Assembly: GCA_018823285.1 (NCBI GenBank)
Contig: JAHJIQ010000077.1
Coordinates: 1 to 32,023, forward strand
Source of the DNA: Pseudomonadota bacterium
Lineage (GTDB): Bacteria > Desulfobacterota > Desulfobulbia > Desulfobulbales > JAGXFP01
Length of the DNA: 32,023 nucleotides
Reading direction: 5' to 3'
Below, piece after piece: positions 25,958 through 32,023 of this stretch. Positions within the stretch are counted from its first letter, which is position 1; each line of letters starts with the position of its first letter. The notes beneath the pieces were generated by a model, which was not told where the DNA came from, did not search any database, and was given only the letters and a program-made list of their open reading frames with translations. The translations under genes and the position numbers were made by a program.

Positions 25958-26151
25958 ACACCCTGCATACCTGCCGGAAACAGATCTTTCCGGCGAGGCT
26001 TGTAAAGTGTTGCCGAATCGGGAGTTGACCTTTATAATCTGCCTGCTGCCGCAAACTTATTCACCCTGAAACAGTCCGCAAAAAAAGCGACCGATTTATT
26101 AAACTTCGCGTTGCGGAGAAAGATTTTCCCATGCGTCTTCAAGGAGTGTTC

Positions 26152-26745
26152 ATGAAGAAACCTCTCATCCTTTGCATCCTGGTCCTCAATGCCGCCATCT
26201 CGACCAATGCCCTCGGCGCCAGCGGCTGCGTCAAAGGCGACTGCGAGGAGGGGCGCGGAGTGTACCGCTTCCTTGACGGCACCATCTACACCGGTGATTT
26301 TGAAGAAGGGATCATGGAGGGCCAGGGCCGCATGCAATATCCGGACGGCACCGAGTATGATGGGCATTACCGGAAAGGGAAGCAGGACGGCATCGGCAAA
26401 ATAACCTATCCCAGCGGCAGCAGTTACAGCGGCGGGTTCATGATGGGCCTGAAGTACGGCGAGGGGGTCTATATTTACGCCGACGGCTCACAGTACCAGG
26501 GGCATTTCATCAACGACATCCCGGAAGGTGCGGGGAAGATGACTTTCCCTGACGGCGCCCGGTACGAAGGGGAATTCAAAAATGGTCTTTTCCACGGCCG
26601 GGGGCTTTTTATCTATGCTGACGGCGGCAGCTACGAGGGAGAGTTCAAGAGGGGCAAAAAAGACGGCCGGGGGACCTACACCTTCCCGGACGGCGACAAG
26701 CAGACCGGCTCCTTCCTCCAGGATAAGTTTCAAGCGGAGAAATAG
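26152..26745 (+). CDS. Exported MORN-repeat protein
   Basis: This 197-residue protein has a signal peptide (MKKPLILCILVLNAAISTNA) followed by about six tandem MORN repeats of 23 residues. Examples are YPDGTEYDGHYRKGKQDGIG, YADGSQYQGHFINDIPEGAG, FPDGARYEGEFKNGLFHGRG and YADGGSYEGEFKRGKKDGRG. MORN repeats form extended beta-hairpin sheets used in scaffolding; bacterial roles are mostly unknown. The ATG at 26152 has AAGGAG upstream and is better than the in-frame ATG at 26131. Four cysteines flank the cleavage region (ASGCVKGDCEEG and within the signal), and ASGC is only a weak lipobox. The next gene begins eight bases later. Confidence 0.88.
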   Translation: MKKPLILCILVLNAAISTNALGASGCVKGDCEEGRGVYRFLDGTIYTGDFEEGIMEGQGRMQYPDGTEYDGHYRKGKQDGIGKITYPSGSSYSGGFMMGLKYGEGVYIYADGSQYQGHFINDIPEGAGKMTFPDGARYEGEFKNGLFHGRGLFIYADGGSYEGEFKRGKKDGRGTYTFPDGDKQTGSFLQDKFQAEK

Positions 26746-26753
26746 CCCCCGCC

Positions 26754-27563
26754 ATGTCTGAACTCAAAAACCCGCTCGATGTCTACAAACTCCTGCCCAA
26801 AAACAATTGCGGCCAGTGCTACCTGCCGACCTGCCTCGCTTTTTCCGCAGCGGTGGTCAGCGGCGGAAAAAAGCTTGCTGATTGCCCGCACCTTGACCCT
26901 GCCGTCATTGCAAAGTTCAGCGGCGGCGGACGCGCTACGACCCTCTACGATGTCCAGCTCGCCGAAAAACTGGATATTTTGAAAGAAAGCGTCTCCCGAC
27001 TTGATTTCGCCAAAACCGCCGCAAAGATCGGCGCCGAACTCGTCGGCGATAAAATCGTGGTCAAATCCCTCGGCAAAAATTTCACCATCGACACGCTCGG
27101 CAATATCACATCCGAATGCCACACCCACCCAGGCCTTGCCATCCCGCTGCTCAGTTACCTCAGCGAAAGCTCCGGGAAGGACGTGACCGGCCACTGGGTC
27201 CCTTTCCGGGAGCTGAAAAACGGCAGTGCGATGAACGCGCTCTTTGTGAAAAGAGGCGAACAGCGGTTACGAAAACTTGCCGATGACCACCCCGACCTCT
27301 TTGCCGACCTGCTGAGTATTTTCAGCGGCCATATCCCGGAAAACGATTTTGCGGCCGACATGTCTCTCGCCCTCTATCCCCTGCCGAAGGTCCCGGTGAT
27401 GATCTGCTACTGGCAGCCGGAAGACGATCTGGAAAGCAGATTGAACATCTTTTTTGACCGCTCCGCCGAAGACCATTTGCGGATCGAATCCATTTTCGCC
27501 CTGGGAGTGGGGATGGTGATGATGTTTGAAAAAATCGCCTTGAAACATGCTGCCGTTAAGTGA
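26754..27563 (+). CDS. [4Fe-4S] domain and DUF3786 protein
   Basis: This 269-residue protein starts with a cluster-binding Fes domain KNNCGQCYLPTCLAF through LADCPHL (C-x2-C-x4-C-x16-C). That domain is also found in corrinoid iron-sulfur and RnfB-like proteins. The DUF3786 domain follows: VVKSLGKNFTIDTLGNI, SECHTHPGLAIPLLSYL and VTGHWVPFRELKNG, ending PKVPVMICYWQPEDD. It is typical of strict anaerobes; a redox or corrinoid-linked role is suspected but unproven. Its last 17 bases overlap the next gene. Confidence 0.87.
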   Translation: MSELKNPLDVYKLLPKNNCGQCYLPTCLAFSAAVVSGGKKLADCPHLDPAVIAKFSGGGRATTLYDVQLAEKLDILKESVSRLDFAKTAAKIGAELVGDKIVVKSLGKNFTIDTLGNITSECHTHPGLAIPLLSYLSESSGKDVTGHWVPFRELKNGSAMNALFVKRGEQRLRKLADDHPDLFADLLSIFSGHIPENDFAADMSLALYPLPKVPVMICYWQPEDDLESRLNIFFDRSAEDHLRIESIFALGVGMVMMFEKIALKHAAVK

Positions 27564-27840
27564 GGAGACTGCTAAAAAAATCGCGGCTCTCTTTCCCGAG
27601 TCTCTTCGGGATGAGGTCCGGCAGCTTCTAGAGATCGAGTGCGGCGACAATATTCCTTTCTGCGAAAACGCTGACGAATTTTCCATGGAACGGATACGTT
27701 TTGCCGCCCTCAAAGTGAGCGAAGGCCGACTGGAAAAGCTCCTGGAGGCGGTGATCCTCGCCCAGACCGACTGGCGGGACCTGCTGGTCTCGGCAGACTT
27801 TGCGGAAGATGTGAATGCCCACCGGAGATGGCAGCCATGA
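27547..27840 (+). CDS. Conserved-looking small protein of unknown function
   Basis: This 97-residue, mostly helical protein reads MLPLSEETAKKIAALFPESL and RFAALKVSEGRLEKLLEAVI, ending NAHRRWQP. I do not recognise the family. It is supported as a gene by tight packing: it overlaps the DUF3786 gene by 17 bases, and its TGA overlaps the dgkA ATG (ATGA at 27837-27840). Two cysteines (ECGDN and PFCEN) are too few for an obvious cofactor site. It is likely co-expressed with its neighbours. Confidence 0.7.
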   Translation: MLPLSEETAKKIAALFPESLRDEVRQLLEIECGDNIPFCENADEFSMERIRFAALKVSEGRLEKLLEAVILAQTDWRDLLVSADFAEDVNAHRRWQP

Positions 27841-28232
27841 CCAGCGAAGATGTGACGCAGAAGATTCCCGGGCGGAAAAAAGGGATTTCCAGAATTGTTT
27901 CCGCCTTCGGATACTCCATGGCCGGGCTGCGCTTTGCCGCAACCCGCGAGACCGCTTTCAGGCAAGAGCTGCTTCTCTTTGTCCTGCTACTGCCGCTCCT
28001 GGCCCTGCTCCCTTTAAGCCTCCCCTTCAAGGCAATTCTCCTCGCAGCAAACGCCCTGGTCCTGATCACCGAGTTGATCAACTCGGCCCTTGAGGCGGTG
28101 GTCAATCTGGCTTCCCCCGGTTATCACGAGCTTGCCGGCCGCGCCAAGGACCTGGCCAGCGCGGCCGTGCTGCTCAGCCTTTTAAACGCCCTCTCTCTCT
28201 GGATCATGGCCCTTATCTCTCTTTTTCCTTAG
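27837..28232 (+). CDS. dgkA: Diacylglycerol kinase
   Basis: This small membrane kinase phosphorylates diacylglycerol, or undecaprenol in some bacteria, to recycle lipids released during envelope synthesis. It has 131 residues and three hydrophobic helices. The DgkA signature is split over NALVLITELINSALEAVVNL and YHELAGRAKDLASAAVLL; Glu in ITELIN and Asp in AKDLAS fit the catalytic positions. The ATG at 27837 has GGAGA eight bases upstream and overlaps the previous stop. An ATG at 27828 lacks proper spacing. A mobile element begins inside its stop codon. Confidence 0.9.
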   Translation: MTSEDVTQKIPGRKKGISRIVSAFGYSMAGLRFAATRETAFRQELLLFVLLLPLLALLPLSLPFKAILLAANALVLITELINSALEAVVNLASPGYHELAGRAKDLASAAVLLSLLNALSLWIMALISLFP

Positions 28233-28391
28233 TGTCACGTCAACTCTGAACCGTCACATCTTTCTCGTCGTTTTTCGCGCCTCCTGCGTTACCTGTTGGG
28301 TTACATAGCGCTGCTATGCAACCCAACACATGCCTTGCCGGCACAAAAAATGCCGGAAAAATATTATGACATTTCATCCTTGACGCGACAC
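28232..28391. mobile_element. 160-bp palindromic MITE-like element with TA duplication
   Basis: The ends are GTGTCACGTCAA (28232-28243) and TTGACGCGACAC (28380-28391), a 12-bp inverted repeat with one mismatch, flanked on both sides by TA. The centre is a 35-bp near-perfect palindrome (28294-28328, TGTTGGGTT-a-CATAGC-gct-GCTATG-c-AACCCAACA), and the arms in between are also partly complementary. There is no coding capacity. The TA target and inverted ends fit the IS630/Tc1-mariner kind of MITE. Confidence 0.82.
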
Positions 28392-28453
28392 TAGCCCCCG
28401 GATCGTTTCCAGCAGCTCATTTTTTTTGCTCTGTTAAAATTTATTTCGCCGCC

Positions 28454-28459
28454 TATAAT
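28454..28459 (+). promoter_or_regulatory. Candidate -10 box of the superoxide reductase operon
   Basis: A perfect TATAAT lies 75 bases before the SOR start, just downstream of the MITE. The -35 region is weak (CTGTTA at 17-base spacing), so an activator or a weak promoter is possible. Confidence 0.45.
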
Positions 28460-28534
28460 GGTTATTGTTGGCTGATACTTTCGAGTCATTTGAGGCGGAA
28501 AACAGATCAATCAAATTACCAAAAGGAGACCGAA

Positions 28535-28945
28535 ATGAAAGATCGCAGAGATTTTCTAAAGGCAACCGCGGCAGTAACCGCAGGCATCGTCACCAGCAGG
28601 GTGGTCCCGGCGCTCGCTTATGGCGGCAGCTCTTTTCCGGCCGGGGTCGTTTATACCAAGGACAACCCCGGAAAATGGGCGGGAAAAGTGGGCAGCCACG
28701 CCCCGGTGGTCACCATAAACGGCCGCAAGGTGACCATTGAGACCAAGCATCCGATGTCCGAAGCCCATTTCATTGTCCGCCACACCCTGGTCTCCAGCAC
28801 CGGTGAGGTTCTCGGTGACGCCACTTTCACCGGTACCGACAAAAAGGCTCTCTCGGAATATGAGGTCCCTGCTGGGCATTCCGATCTTTACGCCACCAGC
28901 TTCTGCAACCAGCATGATTTCTGGGTCACCGAATTCGTCATCTGA
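28535..28945 (+). CDS. Tat-exported superoxide reductase (neelaredoxin-type)
   Basis: This 136-residue protein begins MKDRRDFLKATAAVTAG, a twin-arginine signal, with export likely after PALA. The rest is a one-iron superoxide reductase domain. All five iron ligands can be placed: His in KVGSHAPVV, two His in KHPMSEAHFIVRH, and Cys plus His in SFCNQHDFW. No N-terminal desulforedoxin centre (extra Cys pair) is present, so it is neelaredoxin-like. It reduces superoxide to peroxide using an external electron donor, here probably in the periplasm. The ATG at 28535 has AAGGAG upstream. It is the first gene of a tight operon; the next starts one base after its stop. Confidence 0.87.
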   Translation: MKDRRDFLKATAAVTAGIVTSRVVPALAYGGSSFPAGVVYTKDNPGKWAGKVGSHAPVVTINGRKVTIETKHPMSEAHFIVRHTLVSSTGEVLGDATFTGTDKKALSEYEVPAGHSDLYATSFCNQHDFWVTEFVI

Positions 28946-28946
28946 A

Positions 28947-29615
28947 ATGACCGATGAGATTTTAATCAAACAGATCGTGGTCGGCTCTTTCCGGGTGAAC
29001 TGCTATCTCGTCGCCTGCCCGAAAACAAAAAATTGTGTGATCATCGATCCGGGCGGCGACGCTGATCTGATCCTGCAGTCCGTCAGGGAGGACGGACTGC
29101 ACCCCCTGTTCATTTTAAACACCCACGGCCACGCCGACCATGTGGTGGCGAACCGGCAATTAAGTGCGGCGTTCTCCATCCCGGTCTGCATGCATGAAGA
29201 CGACGACATCTTCTTCGCCGATCCTGCGGTTCGCCTGGTTTCCGAGAAAGAACTCGGCCTGGTGCCTCCCGGCCCGGCCGATATCCGCCTGAAAGACGGG
29301 GAAGTCCTTGAAGTGGGATCCCTGCGGATCAGGGTCATCCATACCCCAGGACACACTCCGGGGTCGGTCTGTTATCTTGTCGCTGGAAATCTGTTCACCG
29401 GCGACACGCTCTTTGTCGGCGATGTCGGCCGCACCGATCTCAGCGGCGGCTCGTTTGACAAGCTGCTGGCCTCGATCAAGGACAAAATCCTGCCCCTTCC
29501 GGATACCACTAAGGTCTTGCCGGGCCACGATTACGGGGAGGCCCCCACCTCCACCCTCGCCTGGGAAAAGGAAGAAAACCCCTACATCACCGACTTTATT
29601 CTGGCCGCAGAATGA
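28947..29615 (+). CDS. MBL-fold metallohydrolase, glyoxalase II-like
   Basis: This 222-residue metallo-beta-lactamase-fold hydrolase has the two-metal motif NTHGHADHVVAN (H-x-H-x-D-H) and RVIHTPGHTPGSVCYL. The bridging Asp lies in LFTGDTLFVGDVGRTDL, and VLPGHDYGE supplies the last His. This GloB-like set is common in thioester hydrolases; persulfide dioxygenases are a related alternative. The ATG at 28947 is one base after the superoxide reductase stop. Its own stop overlaps the VOC gene start by four bases (ATGA). The N-terminus IKQIVVGSFRVNCYLVACP is typical. Confidence 0.9.
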   Translation: MTDEILIKQIVVGSFRVNCYLVACPKTKNCVIIDPGGDADLILQSVREDGLHPLFILNTHGHADHVVANRQLSAAFSIPVCMHEDDDIFFADPAVRLVSEKELGLVPPGPADIRLKDGEVLEVGSLRIRVIHTPGHTPGSVCYLVAGNLFTGDTLFVGDVGRTDLSGGSFDKLLASIKDKILPLPDTTKVLPGHDYGEAPTSTLAWEKEENPYITDFILAAE

Positions 29616-29995
29616 GGGTAACGATCAAGAACATCGACCATCTGGTCCTGACCGTCACGGATATAAACAGAACCTGCGAGTTTTACCGGAAGATACTGGG
29701 CATGGAGGTGGTCACTTTCGGAGAAAACCGCAAAGCCCTCGCCTTCGGCAACCAGAAGATCAACCTCCATGAGTACGGCAGAGAGATATCCCCCCATGCG
29801 ACAAGCCCCGCACCAGGCTCGGCCGATCTCTGCCTGATCAGCGACACCCCGCTCGCCACAATCATCGCGTACCTGCGGGAAAACAACGTCGTGATCATCG
29901 AAGGCCCGGTCCGGCGAACCGGCGCCATCGGCTCGCTCACCTCGATCTACTTCCGCGACCCGGATGGCAACCTCTTGGAAATAGCCAATTACTGA
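29612..29995 (+). CDS. VOC-family (glyoxalase/bleomycin resistance-like) protein
   Basis: This 127-residue vicinal oxygen chelate protein has two beta-alpha-beta-beta-beta modules. It begins IKNIDHLVLTVTDINRTCEF with the metal-ligand His, has INLHEYGREI in the middle and ends IYFRDPDGNLLEIANY with the metal-ligand Glu. Family members include glyoxalase I, dioxygenases and resistance proteins; the substrate is not predictable. It overlaps the MBL gene, and a glyoxalase I/II-like pairing beside a superoxide reductase suggests a stress or detoxification operon. Confidence 0.87.
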   Translation: MRVTIKNIDHLVLTVTDINRTCEFYRKILGMEVVTFGENRKALAFGNQKINLHEYGREISPHATSPAPGSADLCLISDTPLATIIAYLRENNVVIIEGPVRRTGAIGSLTSIYFRDPDGNLLEIANY

Positions 29996-30039
29996 CGATC
30001 GATCTCCCGGCCCGTTAATCTTTTAAAAACCTCCCCCGA

Positions 30040-30305
30040 TCAGGCAGTTACGGCACAGATACAATCCCCCAACAACCTATCGACGAATTCCGCACAAGGA
30101 ATCGTATTACCGCGTGAATAGGCCAAAAGAACAATCTTGATCAGTATTTTGGGGGAATAGGCGGGAGCTCCGGTCTCATCGTTTTTATAACGGGCATTGA
30201 ATACGGAAAGATCCAGCTCGTTGTCCACCAGGAAGTTCAGGGTGTATTCAAAGGTTCCTTTCCGGATCTGATGCGAGAGATGGATCGGGGCAAATATCCC
30301 CTGAG
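30040..30305 (-). pseudogene. Truncated IS1182-like transposase N-terminal fragment
   Basis: The minus strand encodes IFAPIHLSHQIRKGTFEYTL, then NFLVDNELDLSVFNARYKND and ETGAPAYSPKILIKIVLLAY ending SRG. This is the DUF772-type N-terminus of IS1182/IS5-group transposases. There is no start codon before it (a stop lies at about 30312), and homology ends at SRG near 30108. After that the frame runs 22 unrelated residues to a stop at 30040. The catalytic DDE core is absent, so it is dead. Confidence 0.82.
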
Positions 30306-30398
30306 CAGTGGATTACGGCTTGAAGTTTGGCATTGTAATATCCGGTGCAGAAGGTGAGGGGTGCTCATGCAATAAACACTCGGATCTCACAGCATTTC

Positions 30399-30523
30399 AC
30401 CTAACAATTCCAGCTATTTATACTTTTTCTACAGGCTCAACGTTTTGGGTAACAAGCGGGCCGCCAAAACTTGCCGCGTCAGCGCCGCGAACGTTCTTCC
30501 CGTCTGGTATGCGCTTGTTATGC
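30399..30523. repeat. Candidate integron attC-like site
   Basis: Bases 30450-30458 (TAACAAGCG) pair perfectly with 30512-30520 (CGCTTGTTA), and GTTATGC (30517-30523) resembles an integron core site. An outer ACCTAAC at 30399-30405 fits RYYYAAC. The toxin frame reads through it, giving the protein a 33-residue tail unlike its family. No integrase is in view, so this is a candidate only. Confidence 0.4.
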
Positions 30524-30819
30524 CTTATTTCTTCTGTCGGCAAAATTTGTTTGCCATGCCGAACAGTAAGTACAGATATTTTGCTTTTATCTACCCGGTA
30601 GATAATTCTGTAATTTCCATAAATCAACTCTCGAAAGTCTTCTCTATGTGTTTCCGGAACTATTCGGCCACTTTTAGGTGATGATTTGAGGAGTTGAACC
30701 TTGTCAAATAAAGTTTCTACCCAACTTGTGGCTGCTGAGGGATTGTCTTGAGCAATGTATTCCGCAATTTCTGTTGTCCTGTCTATTGCGAGGGGAGACC
30801 AAATGATTCTCATTTTCAA
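30418..30819 (-). CDS. ParE/RelE-family toxin
   Basis: This 133-residue frame contains a compact RelE/ParE toxin in its first 100 residues. It has MKMRIIWSPLAIDRTTEIAE, YIAQDNPSAATSWVETLFDK, KSSPKSGRIVPE, FRELIYGNYRIIYRVDKSKI and VLTVRHGKQILP. The RELIYGNYRIIYRV and VRHGKQ stretches are diagnostic. RelE members cut mRNA on the ribosome and ParE members poison gyrase; the sequence alone does not decide. Its ATG overlaps the antitoxin stop by four bases. Family members usually end near EEIR; the further 34 residues come from attC-like DNA and may be an artefact of insertion. Confidence 0.85.
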   Translation of the reverse strand: MKMRIIWSPLAIDRTTEIAEYIAQDNPSAATSWVETLFDKVQLLKSSPKSGRIVPETHREDFRELIYGNYRIIYRVDKSKISVLTVRHGKQILPTEEIRHNKRIPDGKNVRGADAASFGGPLVTQNVEPVEKV

Positions 30820-31091
30820 ATCCGCCCTAAAATTGCTGCTTTTGCTTCATTATGATCAATGCCACTCCCAGCATCAATTTGTGCTATGGAAGTTTGTACG
30901 TCCTCCAATAATTCCATTTTTTCTTGCATGGCCTCATACGCTGCTACGTCAAGCAGCACCGCAACACCTTTGCCGTGTTGGGTAATAACTAAAGGTCTTT
31001 TTGTGTCATGTACTTGTTTCAGGAAAGAAGCAATTCCAGTTCTGAATTCTGACATGGGACGAATGTCTTGATCGATTTTCAATCTTTGCAT
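30816..31091 (-). CDS. Phd/YefM-family antitoxin
   Basis: This 91-residue protein has the family's N-terminal DNA-binding fold: DQDIRPMSEFRTGIASFLKQ, then TKRPLVITQHGKGVAVLLDV and AAYEAMQEKMELLEDVQTSI. The acidic C-terminal part would wrap and neutralise the toxin. The ATG at 31091 has GAGG six bases upstream. It is the first gene of the pair and should repress its own promoter, whose -10 overlaps a GTAC-bounded half-palindrome. Confidence 0.88.
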   Translation of the reverse strand: MQRLKIDQDIRPMSEFRTGIASFLKQVHDTKRPLVITQHGKGVAVLLDVAAYEAMQEKMELLEDVQTSIAQIDAGSGIDHNEAKAAILGRI

Positions 31092-31120
31092 AATGCACCT
31101 CGCAGTTGTTTTTATGGTAC

Positions 31121-31150
31121 ATTATACCGTACGTTATTATGGTCAAACAA
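31121..31150 (-). promoter_or_regulatory. Promoter/operator of the toxin-antitoxin module
   Basis: Read on the minus strand, TTGTTT (31145-31150), 18 bases and a perfect TATAAT (31121-31126) lie about 30 bases before the antitoxin ATG. GTAC repeats at 31117-31120 and 31129-31132 bracket the -10 box and could be an antitoxin-binding site. Confidence 0.6.
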
Positions 31151-31267
31151 GTTGTTTTTTGAAGGCATAACGAGCCTGTAGAAAAAGCAGTTTAGCGAGG
31201 AAGTGTTTTTCCGGCCGGATGATTTTTTAAGGCCCGGTTTTAAAAGGTAAAAGTAAAAAAAGAAAAG

Positions 31268-31557
31268 AAAAGGGGTCAAGTCTTTGCTTGACCCTTGCTC
31301 AGTTTCGACCTAATTTCTGCAAGCATTTTGCGAAGACGATTATCATTGCAAAAGGGGTCAAGTCTTTGCTTGACCCTTGCTCAGTTTCGTCCTAATTTCT
31401 GCAAGCATTTTGCGAAGACGATTATCATTGGAAAGTAGAGTTTCCGTGCGGAAAAGAAAAGGGGTCAAGTCTTTGCTTGACCCTTGCTCAGTTTCGACCT
31501 AATTTCTGCAAGCATTTTGCGAAGACGATTATCATTGGAAAGTAGAGTTTCCGTGCG
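31268..31557. repeat. Three tandem copies of the RAYT gene tail with REP-like hairpin
   Basis: Copies lie at 31268-31348 (shortened), 31350-31450 and 31457-31557; the last is the real 3' end of the transposase gene. Each holds the perfect hairpin GGGTCAAG-tctttg-CTTGACCC (31273-31294, 31355-31376, 31462-31483). The second and third copies share 97 bases with one difference (gtcc/gacc), so they are recent. The hairpin contains the gene's stop codon. Confidence 0.92.
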
Positions 31558-32023
31558 AATAACCGCGCTACTGACTGAACTGTAACTGCCAAGGTCAAAT
31601 CCTTTGCAAATATCCTCTAATTTCTCCCGGCTGAGTTTCCTGCAGAGATAGATAGCCAGGTTCCTTGGTTCATTTGCTTGACCACGTACGGTCTTTGCTA
31701 ATGCTGTAATTGGAATTCCGTAACTCTGGCAGACTGTTTCCTTTATATCCGGAATCGATGGAGCAAGTTGCCAGGATTGTGGTACTTCTTGATGTCTGTT
31801 CCGTTCGAAAAATTCATCTTTTACCCATTGGACAAAAGTGTCTGTTCCGAAAACAGAAGGCAGATTTTTTTTACCGAAAAACCCCAGCACTTCCTGAGTT
31901 TCTTCGCCTTGGATGAATTTTCTGTACTCCTTTACGGCAACGGCCGGTTTCTCGGATAACATGGAAAGCAGGAGCTTCTTGGAGAGCCAATCCCATTTCC
32001 TGGCGTTGGATAGGTAACCGGCA
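31465..32023 (-). CDS. REP-associated tyrosine transposase (RAYT), C-terminal part, cut by window edge
   Basis: The frame is open to the window end, so the N-terminal HUH/Y1 catalytic domain lies outside. The visible 185 residues begin AGYLSNARKWDWLSKKLLLS, then KEYRKFIQGEETQEVLGFFG, the linker and FVQWVKDEFFERN typical of RAYT C-termini. A DnaA-C-like helix-turn-helix follows (IKETVCQSYGIPITALAKTV, GQANEPRNLAIYLCRKLSRE, GSYSSVSSAVIRTETLL), ending KGQAKT. RAYTs recognise REP hairpins, nick them and are thought to spread them. Its stop lies in the hairpin at 31462-31483. Confidence 0.82.
   Translation of the reverse strand, partial: AGYLSNARKWDWLSKKLLLSMLSEKPAVAVKEYRKFIQGEETQEVLGFFGKKNLPSVFGTDTFVQWVKDEFFERNRHQEVPQSWQLAPSIPDIKETVCQSYGIPITALAKTVRGQANEPRNLAIYLCRKLSREKLEDICKGFDLGSYSSVSSAVIRTETLLSNDNRLRKMLAEIRSKLSKGQAKT

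Larger units (their letters stand above)
30423..31187. repeat. 16-bp inverted repeat flanking the toxin-antitoxin module
   Basis: CTTTTTCTACAGGCTC (30423-30438) and GAGCCTGTAGAAAAAG (31172-31187) are perfect reverse complements on either side of the pair. On the right the repeat abuts GGCATAAC (31164-31171), whose reverse complement GTTATGCC also occurs at 30517-30524. Confidence 0.8.

Noticed and set aside
30308..30601. Plus-strand frame of 97 codons across the toxin tail
   Set aside because: It overlaps the attC-like DNA and the toxin gene antisense, and shows no family signature.
31268..31557. CRISPR-like repeat array
   Set aside because: The repeats abut with no unique spacers and are copies of the adjacent gene's 3' end.

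Overview
The window reads as chromosome of a Gram-negative anaerobe, most likely Desulfobacterota (a sulfate- or sulfur-reducing, Desulfobulbales-like bacterium). This is inferred from an LPS heptosyltransferase, a DUF3786 iron-sulfur protein, a superoxide reductase and a SagB-type dehydrogenase. No 16S gene or tRNA is visible, so the assignment is soft.

Left half (about 145-15285, all on the minus strand) is an LPS/O-antigen locus. In transcription order it holds rmlA, rmlB, waaC, a GT4 glycosyltransferase, an IS200/IS605 transposase remnant, an SxtJ-like membrane protein, a 49-residue DUF5989 protein, a NodU/CmcH-type carbamoyltransferase, an SDR reductase, an RfbH/E1-type 3-dehydrase, two GT2 glycosyltransferases, a frameshifted GT9 glycosyltransferase, an O-antigen ligase and a WaaG-like GT4. 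Together these suggest a heptose-containing core carrying deoxy, probably 3,6-dideoxy, and O-carbamoylated sugars, with ligation by the WaaL-like protein. The far-left genes look more AT-rich than dnaE, as is common for exchanged O-antigen loci.

The middle (15675-22219, mainly plus strand) has a Trm112-like zinc-ribbon gene overlapping a TIM-barrel sugar isomerase/epimerase gene, then dnaE. Just after dnaE lies a minus-strand AAA/DUF4143 ATPase gene. A 175-bp, about 95% identical copy of the dnaE 3' end lies on its far side, so the ATPase segment is bracketed by a direct repeat that looks like an integration or recombination scar.

The right part (22477-29995) holds an exported rhodanese behind a good sigma70-like promoter, a Deg/HtrA-like periplasmic protease, a SagB-family dehydrogenase and a run MORN protein - DUF3786 protein - small unknown - dgkA. 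A 160-bp palindromic MITE-like element with TA duplications sits exactly in the dgkA stop codon. It is followed by a Tat-exported superoxide reductase - MBL hydrolase - VOC protein operon. Several intergenic gaps carry a degenerate hairpin repeat family.

The right edge (30040-32023) is mobile DNA. It has a truncated IS1182-like transposase piece, a Phd/RelE-type toxin-antitoxin module flanked by a 16-bp inverted repeat and attC-like sequence, and the 3' part of a REP-associated tyrosine transposase. The tail of that gene, including a perfect hairpin, is present three times in tandem.
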